Source of the DNA: Chondrosia reniformis | Lineage: Eukaryota; Porifera; Demospongiae; Chondrillida; Chondrillidae | Direction of reading: 5' to 3' | NCBI GenBank assembly: GCA_947172415.1 | Contig: OX359191.1 | Span: 930,001-994,000 of the forward strand | DNA length: 64,000 nt | Shown: piece after piece, positions 1 through 19,400 of the stretch | Position numbering within the stretch: position 1 is the first letter of the stretch | Layout of the letters: every line of letters begins with the position of its first letter | Translations under genes and position numbers: made by a program | The notes under the pieces: generated by a model | Seen by the model: the letters and a program-made list of their open reading frames with translations, nothing else | Databases searched by the model: none | What the model was told of the DNA's origin: nothing

Positions 1-20
1 CCTTACATGATTTAGAAAAA

Positions 21-134
21 CTAAGTCCTTTCTCTTCTTCTCTTTCTAGCCTTTCTCCTCTCTTCTCTAGGTCTCCTAATCTCTTCAAACAGTTCTCGTG
101 ACTGACGTTCTCTTCTCTCTGTATCGCCTAACAT
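21..134 (-). other. Possible Arg/Glu-rich coding fragment
   Basis: The minus strand is open for 37 codons, rich in Arg and Glu, ending in TAG at 21-23. A splice-acceptor-like TTAG lies just inside the putative ATG, so this could be a terminal exon of a gene rather than a small ORF. No upstream exon could be confirmed in 135-956, and low-complexity purine-rich DNA gives such frames easily. Treat as unproven. Confidence 0.15.
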
Positions 135-956
135 TCACACGCAAAGAATTAAATATTAGAAACACCAACCACACACGAATTTAGTCGATCAAAAATCCTC
201 TCAAATGCAAATCCTATAAGCTACGCATTAGGTTTAATGAAAGTATGCTACTCAACACCTCTGTAAGCCGGGCTTCGCTTCTCCTTGATTATTGTGTCCC
301 TTAAAAACATAATAGTCTATCTATACATATCCGAGACAACTAGAGTATTCGAGTCAACGTAAACTTAGATCTACAGTCTGTGTACTACGTGTACGCCAGT
401 ATATATATACTTGTACGTAACTCTTCCATACACTTACCTCAATAGGATTATATTCAATATCTTCAACTCGCTACACAAAGAATATCTCGGAATAGAGAAG
501 CGTATAAGATCCCTTTGAAAAACCCCTTGCATCTATTTTTAGTATATATAATTACGATGAGTAATTTAAGGGAAAGACCCTTGTCTACAGTAAACGACCC
601 TTTGTAATATTTGAAGGGCATACATACATATATAATTAAATGAGATATGGAGTGTATATATTTCTGTATGTAGAGGACACTGTCCTAACTTCAGCATAGT
701 GCCACGTATGCATATACGTAAGTAAAAATAACAAGAAGTGAACTAAAAACATGTGTGATCCCCAGGCCTGTACATATTGGCTGAATCACATCAGATACAT
801 ACATATGTCCGTTCAATTTGACAGTTGAGACTTGTGAAAATTTCATTCATTCAAGTGGTACAAATATGCTGCTCATAAGCAAAGAATAAATGGATTCTTA
901 TTGATTAGATGCAAGTTATATTTGGTGAAAAGTTTATCATTTCTTCATAGCTAGTA
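135..956. other. Intergenic, no gene seen
   Basis: AT-rich sequence with TATATA and TACGTA runs, downstream of the cathepsin D-like gene. A short minus-strand stretch at about 250-285 could be read as a small charged exon, but it has no support. Nothing else is recognisable. Confidence 0.5.
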
Positions 957-4581
<3,625 letters not shown>

Positions 4582-4758
4582 CTTGTCAAGCAGGAGTTCA
4601 AATGCACGCCAATGATCGTAGTGGGATAGAAACGTGTCCGCTGGTCATATGATTGCGAGAGGTTAGCCATTTGATTGGCTTACGTGAGGATCACATGCAA
4701 AGAGTGGCGACGGCCATTTTACTTGATATATCGGGGCCGGCCGAATACGTGGCAAAAG
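4582..4758. promoter_or_regulatory. Shared bidirectional promoter CTSD/ARL1
   Basis: Only 177 bp separate the two divergent start codons. The stretch holds an inverted CCAAT box (GATTGGC, around 4672-4678) and a YY1-like GCCATTTT (around 4712-4719), and shows no TATA box at a normal distance from the ARL1 start. That one promoter serves both genes is an inference from the spacing. Confidence 0.6.
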
Positions 4759-7323
<2,565 letters not shown>

Positions 7324-8033
7324 CATGAAAAATCTTATACCTTTTTCCTGTATCTGATATACATGCATATTGAGGAAATATACAAATAGAGTAAGCACTA
7401 CTTTACTGGACTTGTAAGTCTTAGGGCTTGACTTTCAGTACCAATTTTATGACATTTGGCAAGTTTTAAAACTGGGATGTATGTTCTAATTTTACCATTA
7501 AATTTAATACAGTATAGTAGTAGTATATACTCTATATTGTTTTTGTCCATCATCCCTAAACTAAATTGTTGAAGTTTCATCAGCACTTGATCAAGATTCT
7601 CGTCTTGTTTGATATCTCCCCCATGGCCCTGCTTGTATATGCAGCCATGTTTCAATATACTTTAATTGGATGTACTATTCTGTGGCAATGTCATATGTAT
7701 AGATACCACTTGATCTGCCACCCTCATACCATTGACCCCCCCAAATTTTGAAAAATTTCCTTTTGCCCCCTCTGGCCCCAAGTTCTGCATACAGCCCTGG
7801 ATCTGCTCCATGTATTTGATGTAGGGTTCTCTGTATCTCCCTGTAGGTTGGTCAATAATCTCCCTGGGAGCAGTGGAAGTAAATAAATGACAGCTAGACA
7901 CTAACAAACTTTGGCTCTGTTTCTCAATACATTCATCTACCATAATATATTCCATAAGCGTCATCACCACTGTTATAATAATGCCCACTTTTTAACTTTA
8001 ATGGATGACATTGATATATGTCAATTGAATACA
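7324..8033. other. Intergenic, no gene seen
   Basis: Region between ARL1 and POLD1 including the ARL1 3' UTR. Short frames on both strands have no coding character. A run of C-rich sequence near 7737-7790 resembles dispersed non-coding repeat. Confidence 0.5.
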
Positions 8034-8172
8034 TAGTCCGGCTTGCTAGACCGTCTCTACACCGGCACTTTTGGTCGCTTGTTCTCGTTCCCAGTGCACT
8101 TCCGCCGCCATTTTAATGTGAAACAAAATGGTGGACAGATGGGAACGAGACTAGGTCTAGCAAGCCAGGCTA
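8034..8172. mobile_element. Fold-back (MITE-like) palindromic element
   Basis: A 139-bp imperfect palindrome. The ends pair as TAGTCCGGCTTGCTAGACC and the complement of GGTCTAGCAAGCCAGGCTA, 17 of 19 bases matching. Inner arms also pair: GTTCTCGTTCCCA with TGGGAACGAGA, and CCGCCATTTT with AAAATGGTGG. The centre is TAATGTGAAAC. This is the shape of a non-autonomous fold-back DNA transposon. No target-site duplication is certain. It sits 46 bp upstream of the POLD1 ATG and carries two YY1-like cores, so it may be part of the promoter. Confidence 0.75.
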
Positions 8173-8217
8173 CTAAGCTAATTGTCACGTGACATTGGCG
8201 GGAAGCTGCGCTCAAAA
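8173..8217 (+). promoter_or_regulatory. POLD1 proximal promoter/leader with E-box and E2F-type site
   Basis: CACGTG at 8186-8191 is a perfect E-box. TTGGCGGGAA at 8195-8204 matches the E2F consensus, and the same bases include an inverted CCAAT core. E2F control of replication genes is well established, so this is the site expected for S-phase expression. Confidence 0.65.
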
Positions 8218-11200
8218 ATGGACAAGGCAGCAAAGAGACCCAACCAATCTATTACTGCGGACCAGATTCCTCAGTCTAAAAGGTCCAAGAATGAACAGGA
8301 TGTCAGCGAAAGTACTTTTGCCGCCCAGCTAGCCAAGATGCCAGATCTCTGCGAAGAGGACATGGACACTGACACCATTGCCGGCTCGCAGGAATCGCGC
8401 TGGAGACGAAAACCAGTCTCTCTCATCAAACCAACCGAGGACGTCCTCATATTTCAGCAGATGGATTTGGATCACTACTTGGGGCAGCACATTGCGGGGA
8501 TGCCAGGAGCTACAGAAGGGAAAGTCCCCATTATACGAATGTTTGGTGTGACAGATGAAGGTAATAGCGTTCTGGCCCATATTCACGGATTTCTTCCCTA
8601 TTTTCATGTACCAGCCCCTGAGGCCAACTTCACTGATGAAAATTGCGTCACCTTTCGGGACCAATTGAATGCAGCTATAGCAGCAGACAGTAGGGGAAAC
8701 CAGGGTGTTGCGCAGCCAGTGCTGGGAGTGGAAGTTGAGCAGAAAAGCTCAATGTACGGGTTCCACTTTAACAGACTGTATTCATTTTTAAAGATTACGT
8801 TGGCTGTTCCCAAGCTACTAGCTCCTGCTAAGCGTCTCCTTGAACAAGGTATCACTGTTGCACCTTTTGGCTTTAGAGGTTTCCAAGTCTATGAGAGTAA
8901 CATAGACTTTGAGATTCGCTTCATGGTCGACAGTGATGTGGTGGGCTGTAATTGGATTGAGTGCCCTCCTGGTAAATACCACTTGCGCAAGCCCTCCTAT
9001 GACAGTGATCTCCTCAGCTCTCCTGCCAAACCCATTTCATCTTGTCAGATAGAGTTTGACATATCCTGGGAGGAGATTATTAGCCACGCCCCCGAGGGGG
9101 AGTGGCAGAAAATTGCTCCATTGAGAATACTCAGTTTTGATATTGAATGCTCAGGTCGTAAGGGGATTTTCCCCGAGCCAGATAAGGATGCTGTCATTCA
9201 GATCGCCAACATGGTCACAGTTCAAGGAGAAAAGGATCCGTTCATTAGGAATATCTTCACCTTGAACACCTGTGCCCCAGTGGTAGGCAGCCATGTTATC
9301 ACTAACAAGACCGAACAGGACCTACTAATGGTGAGCCATATAACAAAAGTACATACATATGTATGCAAATATACCGGTGGAGAGTATAATGTAATTTGGC
9401 AAATTTTGTTGTTAAAATTTCTCATTAAAATATTTACTCATTCATTCTTTTTTTGCAAATCAAGAAATGTGGTTGGTTCATATCACAAAAATATTTCAAC
9501 ATGAAAATTTCCACACACAAAAATTTCCCCAAATTACAGTAGTTTGTGCAAATTTTCTTATGTATGAATATTGTCATAATACGTAGCTTAAATATCATGT
9601 ACAGAGCTACACACTGGAGGGGTCACTTCAATATGGCATATGGATTCATTAACCCCTAGCATTCTCAACTGGGAATGTGGAATAGCTATAGTCAATATTC
9701 TCTAGCTAATAGTTGAGTTATGTTTTTTGGACGATGGAACAGCCAGCAAAGTCACTTCTTTAAACAATATTTTGCATTGAACTGTTAAGGACTTTACTGG
9801 TGTGTGATACACGCACGTATGGAGCTAAAGACATTTTTCATGCTTTCTAGTTAAGCTCTGAAACAACCGGATATCCATTTCAGTTTAGATGTTAAATAAT
9901 GGATATTCAGAAATTGTATCCAATAAGGCCACCAAACTACCAGCATATATAACTATGTGTGTGTGTTATGTAGTCCATACTCGTTCAGTTGTATGAAGAA
10001 AACTGTATCAATGCCATTTTGTTACAGGGTTGGTGTCGTTTTGTCAATGAGGTAGACCCAGACATCATCACTGGATACAATATTCAGAATTTTGACATTC
10101 CCTACCTCCTCAACAGAGCAGCCTGCAGTAGTATCGACCTAAAGCCCTTCCCCTATCTGGGCCGGATACCCTCCAATAAGACCACCATGAGGGACTCCAC
10201 CTTTGAGTCCAAGGCCTATGGGAAGAGGGTCAACAAACTGATCAGTATTGATGGCCGAGTGCAGTTTGACTTGCTGCAAGTGAGCATTGAATAATTGTTC
10301 ATGAAAAGAACCAATAATTTGGCTTGTTAAACCATCCCTTAGTTCCTTCCTGTTTCTCTTCTCACAGTAGTTCCTTCCTGTTTCTCCTCTCACAGTAGTT
10401 ACTTCCTGTTTATCTCACAGTAGTTACTTCCTGTTTATCTCACAGTAGTTACTTCCTGTTTCTCTTCTCACAGTAGTTACTTCCTGTTTCTCTTCTCCAC
10501 TGTTGCTCACAGATACTACACAGAGACACAAAACTGAGATCATATTCACTCAATTCTGTCAGCTTTCATTTCTTGGGCGAGCAGAAGGAAGATGTACAAC
10601 ATGCAATCATAACTGAACTTCAAGTACGTATATACTATACCCCAAGTTACATTCCAAACATTGTCCATCTAAATCATCAATCAATCAAGTTACATTTCCA
10701 AACATTGTCCATCTAAATTATCAATCAATCAAGTTACATTTCCAAACATTGTCCATCTAAATCATCAATCAATCAAGTTACATTTCCAAACATTGTCCAT
10801 CTAAATTATCAATCAATCAAGTTACATTTCCAAACATTGTCCATCTAAATCATCAATCAATCAAATTACACAGCTTTTGAATGTGTAAACGTTATTAGAA
10901 TGGAAACGAGCACACTCGAAGGAGATTGGCTGTGTATTGTATGAAGGATGCTATTCTTCCGCTGCGTCTCCTTGACAAGCTGATGTGCCTGATCAACTAC
11001 ATGGAGATGGCAAGGGTGACGGGGGTTCCCCTTCCCTACCTGTTGTCACGGGGACAGCAGATCAAAGTGGTGTCTCAGCTACTCAGAGCAGTGAGTACAG
11101 AATTGTGTACTGATGTGCCTAAACTTAGTTTTATATATACGTATGGGCACAATCTCCCCTTTCTACAGAGGGATGACATTGTTATCATGTGACTGTCATG

Positions 11201-14200
11201 TGACTTTCCACTATAGAGTGTAGACAGATGACCTATATATTTTTGTTTTACCAATACTTTACATTTATTCACATAGACCTGTCATTGTTATTCATACAGT
11301 CTGTATAATCATATTAGTGAATGACTTAATGATTATTGTGATAGTAAAAAGCACTGCTATGTCTTCATGTGGTAGGCTAAATTAAAGAACCTATTGATGC
11401 CTGTCAAGAAGATTGAAGGTGCAGAAGAGACCTACACCGGAGCAACAGTCATTGAACCACTCAGAGGGTACACTTGACATTTTACATTTACTTCTTATAC
11501 ATATATTGAGACTGAATGTACCTTCATATGTATGTATGTACCTGAATGTGTACCTATGTATATACGTATGTATACGTATATCTATTTATATATGTACTGT
11601 ATGTATGTCCTGTGCAGATACTATAATGAGCCAGTAGCAACCTTGGATTTCTCCTCTTTGTACCCTTCAATCATGCAAGCACACAACCTTTGCTACACAA
11701 CTTTAATCACTTTTGCAGATTCTGGGAAGTTAGTTGGAAAATCACTCCATGCATTATCCCTTTGACCTGCATACAATAATATATTGCCAATTGAATACTC
11801 AATGTACATAGGCTGGCCTCTGATGAGTTTATAAAGACTCCCTCGGGAAGCTTGTTTGTGAAGAAGAGTGTTCGAAAGGGACTCCTTCCGGATATCCTGG
11901 AGGGACTGTTATCAGCAAGAAAGAAGTAATTGGCTCGTTCACATTTACAGTATGTCAGAGGAACAAGCACGTTCACATTACTGTTGTTTTATTTGTTGAA
12001 GGGCTAAAGCTGATATGAAAGTGGAGACAGATCCGTTCAGGAAGAAGGTTCTGGATGGCAGACAACTTGCACTCAAGATCAGTGCCAATTCTGTGTATGG
12101 ATTTACTGGTGCTACAGTGGGGAAACTCCCTTGTATTGAGATATCAGAGGTACAATGGGGAAACCCCCCTGTTGTGAGAGACATGGGGAAATCCCTGCCT
12201 TTAGTATGTAATACTTTCATTTGTAATAGAGTGTGACAGCCTTTGGTCGAATGATGATTGAGAAGTCACGTGAAATAGTTGAGGAACAATACAGTATTCA
12301 GTCAGGTCACCAATGTGATGCTAAAGTATGTAATGTCCCTATATACATACCCAAAACTATACATACATATGTATGTATTGTGTAATGTTACTTGTACTCT
12401 ATATGGCTTATATGTTGAAGGTCATTTATGGAGATACAGATTCTGTGATGGTGAAATTTGGAGTGAAAACAGTTAGCGAGAGCATTGAACTTGGAAGAAA
12501 GGCAGCAGAAATGATTTCAGCAAAATTTCCTTCCCCGATCAAGTTGGAGTTTGAAAAGGTACCCTTCTTCCTATGTTTCAGTATTAGCACTGTAGTCCTG
12601 TTTAATCTTCATTTGAATTCCTTACATGACCACTACTTAACCGTGACGTACTCGTTGTCCTGTGTACAGGTGTATTTCCCATACTTATTGATCAACAAGA
12701 AGCGTTACGCTGGCCTCTACTACACCAAACCGGATGTTCATGATAAAATGGATTGTAAAGGTATTGAAACAGTGAGTCTATACCTGTGACCTTTCATATA
12801 TATAAGGATATGTAAGGGTCCCACTGACAAGTGTGCTCTTTCTCCAGTGGAAGGTCAGATATGTAGTCACTACATATCTGACTAAGTGCAGTATACGTTA
12901 CTTAAAGAGTGCTTTACATGATCTATGACACAAGTTTGCCTCTTGCTTTATCAGCAACAAGACCCTCGCACCTTTTCACATAAGGTTTTGTTAGATTACT
13001 TTATGGAAATTACTGAATGTTTATTATGAGCCGTAAAGCCTGCTATATAGGACTATCTGCCCATGCTATGTAATGAATGGCTTTCATTTATACAGCACCT
13101 TATTCTCACCTCTCAGGTGCGTCGTGACAACTGTCCCCTTGTTGCTAATCTGATTAATACTTGCTTACAGAAGATACTAATTGACAGGTACATGCATAAT
13201 TTAGCTAACCAGTGTTGTCATGGCAACATCTCCCTTCCACTACTGTCCTTGCTAGGAGTCCCGAGGCAGCTGTGGAGTGGGCCAAAAACACTATATCGGA
13301 CCTCCTGTGTAACAGAATAGACATATCACAGCTTGTCATCACCAAGGAGCTCACTAGAATGGGGAAGGATTATGAGAAGGGGCCCAAACTGGCTCACGTT
13401 GAGCTGGCAGAAAGGTACATGAAGTAGTTCTCTTTTGAAATGTGTTTTTATGTACACTGTGATGTTGTACGTATGTTGTAGGATGCGTAAACGTGATCCG
13501 GGATCAGCTCCACAGCTTGGTGACAGGGTACCTTATGTAATAGTGGGCGGAACTAAGGGAGCTGCAGCCTATACTAAATCTGAAGCAAGTTTACTTAAAT
13601 TTTAAACTTAAAAAACTAAATACAAACTTTATTCTTAATAATACATGCAAATCTGCAAAGACACTTATAATATAATGCAGATCTACGTAGATGCATGGGG
13701 TAATATGTACAGACAAATGTATTATAGAACTGTGATGATGAAGATGAGATGCAAGGACTTCTGATTTACTTTCTTGAAAGTCATCACCAGTAGAGGTTTA
13801 TTGAGTGTTTTCTCTTCTCTGTAGGACCCCATATTTGTGCTGGACAACAATGTGCCCATTGACACTTCCTATTACCTTGACAACCAGCTCTCCAAACCGC
13901 TGATGAGAATCTTTGAACCCATTTTAGGAGACAGTAAAGCGAAGTCAGAAATACTAAGTAGGAATAATCTCTGGACATGCAATCACTAGTTTGTGGGAAT
14001 TATGTGACTTGTAATAACAATGTATGCATGGCCCAGTGGAGAAGAAGAGAAGGAAAAGGAGAAAACTCTCTATCCTCATCCAAAGCTCTCACTAGGTTTA
14101 GTTCCCTATAGGCCTTTACTCTAAAGTAGATGTAGCATGTAAGAAAAATGGTGTATGTACGTAAGTATTAGTATAGTCAACTGTATATTGACCTTTTCTG

Positions 14201-15056
14201 AATTCACACAAGCTCTGTTTCTGAAATTTGAAATTGATTCATTTCTTTTCATTAGAGGGTAAACACACTCTCTCAAAGACAGTGGTTCACTCTTCAGTTG
14301 GAGGTCTTGCTGGATTCACCAAGAAGAAGGCAACTTGTATTGGATGTAGGGCATTGCTCAGTAATGGAGGTACGCGTTGTTAATTTAACGTTTATTTGAC
14401 GTTAATTTAACGTTTGTTTCATGTGTATGTACTTAATAACTCATTTAATATTTGAGTTTTCTGTATTCAGAGGCTTCTGTCTGTAAGCACTGTAAAGCAA
14501 GGGAATCTGAAATATACCAGAAAGAGGTACATGAGTATTATAAGATCCTGTAGGTATATGGTTGAGGTGTACATATATGGGGATAAGGGGAAGCATGTGT
14601 ACATTTAGAATAGACCAAACAGTGTTTTCCTGGATGTAGATTGCTTAGTAAAACCCTTGGATATTTGGACGTGAGGATACAGTATTCAAACCATTACATG
14701 TTTACTATATGTATTGCTTGTACAAATATGAACCATTCTACCACATTCCATCTACCCAAATCTCTCTCTCGTTCTAGATGAGTCACCTTTCTACATTAGA
14801 AGAGAAGTTCTCCAGATTGTGGACACAGTGTCAGAGATGTCAGGGCAGCCTACATGAAGAGGTCATTTGTACAAAGTGAGGAGGTCTCCTGTTAATAAAT
14901 GTGACAATTTGAAAGTGTTATTCTTCACTTTATTGACGTTTGTATTTGTTATGCAGTCGAGATTGTGTAATATTTTACATGAGAAAGAAGGTCCAACAGG
15001 AGCTGAAGGAACAGGACAAGATGATAAAGAGATTTGGTGTCACTGATGAATGGTGA
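8218..15056 (+). CDS. POLD1: DNA polymerase delta catalytic subunit, complete, 19 exons
   Basis: Family B replicative polymerase with 3'-5' proofreading, 1,100 aa (human 1,107). Exons: 8218-9330, 10028-10279, 10513-10623, 10899-11090, 11376-11467, 11618-11728, 11812-11925, 12002-12149, 12230-12325, 12421-12558, 12670-12771, 13117-13187, 13256-13414, 13482-13584, 13825-13957, 14256-14369, 14471-14526, 14778-14875, 14957-15056. Exo I SFDIEC has Asp308/Glu310, Exo II is [12 protein letters not shown] and Exo III is YCMKDA. Motif A DFSSLYPS starts at Asp597, motif B is [10 protein letters not shown] and motif C YGDTDS has Asp748/Asp750. The C-terminus has CysA (Cys1006, 1009, 1021, 1024) and the iron-sulphur CysB (Cys1053, 1056, 1066, 1071). 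Phases agree throughout. The intron after 13584 begins GCAAGT, a GC-AG intron. ATG 8218 is preferred because no ATG lies upstream in frame near it. Confidence 0.98.
10341..10512 (+). repeat. Tandem repeat of acceptor-like units in POLD1 intron 2
   Basis: Units of 25-28 bp, built as pyrimidine tract + CACAG + TAGTTAC, are repeated about five times just before the true acceptor at 10511-10512. CACAG cores lie at 10363, 10391, 10416, 10441 and 10469. Each looks like a usable 3' splice site. Confidence 0.9.
10643..10868. repeat. 44-bp tandem repeat in POLD1 intron 3
   Basis: About five copies of a 44-bp unit containing TTTCCAAACATTGTCCATCT. Copies alternate between AAATCATCAAT and AAATTATCAAT, so the true period is probably an 88-bp dimer. 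Confidence 0.9.
14072..14150 (+). repeat. Dispersed repeat family, copy in POLD1 intron
   Basis: Contains the core TATCCTCATCCAAAGCTCT followed by ACTAGGTTTAGTTCCCTA. Related cores occur at 33670-33760 (+), 22570-22640 (-), 27950-28000 (-) and more distantly at 1955-2030 (+). This is probably an old MITE or SINE-like family; ends are not defined. Confidence 0.6.
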
Positions 15057-16417
15057 CACTGTTTCCATTTAATATATACATTTACTTTACTGTACTAGCT
15101 ACACTTTGTTTACTATATATTCTATTTTATATACCATAATTCTCTGTAAAAGTTCGGACATATAATTACTCGGACGTGTGTTTATTTAGTAACATTATTA
15201 TTAGTGGACAACAAATAGATGAAGAATTTTCTCTGTACCCCTTGAAATGTCACCCAGAAATAATGGAGTTTGCCGCAGCGCGATTATCGAAAAGTCTGAT
15301 TTCATCACTTCGATATTCGGTCTCGACCCCCAGACCATTCAGCTATTTTACTGTAAAATGGCTGTTAAGATTCTCTCTGCAGTTAGTATATTAAAGCAGA
15401 GTCTACAGAAACATACATTCGTCTTGAACAAGCTTACGCCATGATATAGAAGAACTGACTATTAATAGTGTAGCATGCATCTTGGGCCAGAGGCGCTAAT
15501 TTTATTGTTACCCCAAAAATAGAAGGCCCATATATGGAAGCAAAAAGCTTTGATTTCCCAATCAGGTAAGGTATTGACGAGGTCGTGCCGAGTGTCGCAG
15601 TTGGAGCCATTTAGGAGCGAAGTTACCGACCTGCTAAAGGAGAGAAGGGCTGAGCTCGTATATGTTGTGAGTTACATGAACGTTTCTATGTAGACTTCTC
15701 TCGTTCGATACCTAGGTAGCGTTCCGTTTCTACAAATATTGAAAGATAGATGTTGCATTTTTTCAGATTATATTTTTGCTAGATAAAGTAGCCTGACGGA
15801 TAACGAATTGAAAATAAAAACTTTAACTATTTCAGCGTATGTACAACTTCAATGGTAACCTTTAGGCATATCACCCAAATGTATTTGATTATTCTATTTC
15901 GCGTGGCCTTCCAATAGAAATAGATGTTCGCTTTCTCTTTTGCCTGTATTTTAGGTAATGGCTCCTTATATGTAGATAGAAGAATAAGGATTTCTTCTAA
16001 CTGCGAAAGATATATGCAGATAATATCGCAAATTCCGTTGAGGCCATCGTCACATAAGTTGTATTAGTTTATTTATGGCTAAGTAAGATGTATATTAAGA
16101 GTTTATAGTAAAGATTGTATAAGTAGATGAACATTTATTAGAGGGTAATACGTCAACAAACAATATATCTATATAAGTGTATATTGTAGAGGCTGACTGT
16201 GGAATATTGTATATAATCAAAAATGTTAAAATTAGCTATATTATGACAACCAATGCAATCTAGATAATTTTTCATAAAAGTGAATATTATCTTTTAATAT
16301 AGTATTATTTATGTCGTTGCTAAATATTTAATTTTTGGATAGTGGCTATCTCAGTAAATTATTTATTTGTAGGTAAATAATAGAAGAGGATTCTTTATTA
16401 ATTTTAAGTAGCTGAAA
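15057..16417. other. Intergenic/5' region of the myosin gene
   Basis: Mostly AT-rich. A stretch at about 15480-15670 is clearly richer in GC. CCAATCAG followed by GTAAGG at 15565 reads as a strong splice donor, so this may be a 5' UTR exon of the myosin gene spliced to an acceptor close to 16418. Frames at 15176-15444 have no family resemblance I recognise. Confidence 0.4.
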
Positions 16418-19400
16418 ATGACGCAGTTTGATGGAGTGGGTAAGCCAGACTTTATTCTGCTGGATGACATTTCCGAAGACTCATTCATGAAGAACCTCCA
16501 GGAGAGATTTGAGAATGCCAGAATCTATACCTACATCGGGGAGACAGTGGTCTCCATCAATCCATACAGGGAACTGGACATCTATAACGACAAGACTGTG
16601 GAAGAGTATCGCAATAGAGAGATCTTTGAGCGTCCACCCCACGTCTTTGCTCTAGCTGATGCAGCCTTCCAGGACATGAAGTGGAGGCAGAAGAATGCTT
16701 GTATAGTCATATCAGGTCTGTGGGTCTGTGTTGCAAGACTATGTCTCACACGAGCTCTCTCAAGTACCCCAAATATGTCACATGCTTAATGTACTCTCTC
16801 ACTAAGCAGTGCCCCGGTACTATATATGTTACATGTATGTACTTAGTGAAGTTGCATACATGAATGATTATCTCTTTACAGTCCAAATTGTCTCATGTGT
16901 ATAGCTTCAAAGTGACATAGAGTGGAAGTAATTGTGTAATGGTGGTGTCTATGAACTAGTTAATTATACTTCTTTGTGATTGTGATGATGTAGTTTTGTT
17001 TTAAATGATTTTTTGTGTAAATGACATTATTATTGTGAATTACTTACAGTATGTACTAACAAATATGTCATTTAATACAATAGCCCTTATATGTTCAGGT
17101 TTACAATATTGTAAGTATATACATATCCTTTTGTTGCTTTTCTGATGTAACTTAATATGGAACTGGAACTGATTTATATGGAAGCTGTTGTTACCTAGGA
17201 GACCACTTAATGATATTCATGGCTAATGATAATTGGAAGTGCCCTAAAATGGTAGCAGCTAGTCCCAGATGTGTAAAATTAGTTTATTAATACAATTCCT
17301 TCACCTGTAGTTGGATAATTAATAGTATTAGGATGATATTGTTGTAATTGTTACATAAACTTAATTCTTCAGTGTTATATACACTAATTTCATGTTATCT
17401 TCTCATCCCGTATCTCACAGTTGACAAAGACCCTCGGGTCGAAATGTCCTTAGACAGATTATTATCTTTCTAACAAAGCTGTGGTATTGCTCATATAAGT
17501 GTTGTTCATTGACTTATGTTGTCTTGTACTCTCTGTACATTTCCATATACATACATACCCACATTGTATACTGTAGTAGAGAGACTATACTAGTGTGCTA
17601 AGGGACACTTGTTGCTAGCTAACTTACATGAATCTAATATATTCACAAGTGTATATATTAGTTCTAGCATCTTTGTACAGAACATACCATAGAATGGGTT
17701 TTAATTGCAATGGGCAATTAAATGCGAATTGCAAGTTTTGATTCCAATTGCACTTTTTGGAATCGCAAAGTAATCGTTGCACTTTGGAAGTGGCGGGAAT
17801 GAGTCTCCTATGTTATCTAAAATGTCCGCTTCCAACAACAGAAGAAACTGTCTTCGATCTCATGTTATTGAAGAAGTGAACAAATTGGAATCTAATTTTG
17901 AATTTGAATACAAAACGCAATTATTGAACTCACAATTGGTCCTGGAAGTAAATTACGCAATTATTTAACCCCGCAATTATAACCCATCCTATGGTATATA
18001 CATTAATAGGATGGCATCTACTTGAAAATTCTTTACATAGTTTCCGACCAGTAAATAGATTGGGAACAGATGCTGTGATTGTTAGTGCTGACCTCTCATC
18101 ATATGACCCGTTATCCATTGTAACACCTCTACCTATGTATCTACAGTCAGACTTGGGCAATGCTATTGTGTGCATTCCAAAGTATGTGGGTGTGTCCAAA
18201 GAGGAGGTCCTGTTATACAATACGGCACCATCCTCCCACCAGCTACATATGGGTTTGTACCTATTCCTTTCAGAGTACTACCTTATCTTCTCTATCCACA
18301 ATAGGGTACACTCCCATAGAATTACCTTCAATCACCTACCATTAGGTAGTCCTCTGTACCAGTCAGTGGAATAAGATAGGGATTCCTTTGCCATACAAGT
18401 CGTACAGACACATTGCATTGCTAGTTTGTAAGTCTTCAATTTTAGGAAGCCTCCCCAACATTACCTTATTAGGGAAGGTTGGTGCAGTGAAGTGTTCACT
18501 TAGAAAAGTAATTTTAGTACAGTGCATAGTTTGAGATAAACACTTACAAGTGTTAATTTACTATGGATTTGCAACACTTTGTAGATGATTAACAGCTACT
18601 TTCTCCAACTGAGCACTTTTCAACTTTTGGAATGCTCTGCATTATTTTCTTTGTCTTTTGTTGCTCTTCCCTGCCCCCTCATCTTTCTACCACAGTCACA
18701 CCTGAGGCCACACCCACTCCCGTTGACCACGCCCACTGATCACACACCCTTTCCAATACCATGCTCTTATGACTCAGTCCTCTCTCACTCACCCTCTACC
18801 TGTTGTAGGTGAATCTGGTGCTGGCAAGACTGAAGCCTCTAAGATTATCATGAAGTACATTTCCAAGGTGACTGCCCATCACGCTCAGTACGAGGTGGAG
18901 AGAGTGAAGAACCTGCTTCTGGAGTCCAACCCCATCCTTGAGGCCTTTGGCAACGCCAGGACCAACAGGAATGACAACTCCAGTAGATTTGTAAGTATTC
19001 ATACACTTCTAGATGTGATCAGTTCATTTAGGCTGGATTCTACAGAGGAAGATTTGCAACCTCCCCCAAAGTTCAAATACATAGATTGTGTGATGATAGT
19101 AGAAATCACAACCTCCCCCAAAGTTCAAATAGAGGAGTAGTAGAAGTAGAAGTCTATAGTGTTAACGTATACATTATAAGGTTGATATTCCCAAAGTACT
19201 CTCTACTGACAGGCCATTAATCATATGATCATGGCATGGACAGCTTATAGTAGTTTGATTGCAGAATAAGAAAACCTCAAACTGATCCTTTAAGGAACTC
19301 TTATAACAATTGGGATCCATATATGTGCATTTCTTTAAATATGACTGTACAAGTATAGTATTATGAAAACTATTCTTATTTGGGATATTGTTAATTTGTA

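Noticed and set aside
8182-8217. POLD1 starting at the TTG at 8182
   Set aside because: TTG is not a usual animal start, the segment holds the E-box and E2F site, and ATG 8218 gives the expected length.
15176-15444. Overlapping 65-72 aa frames as a small gene
   Set aside because: Two frames compete, neither has a domain or a clear splice context, and the area is likely a gene flank.
17991-18374. 127-aa frame in myosin intron 1
   Set aside because: No domain, ordinary composition, and no splice context linking it to the flanking exons.
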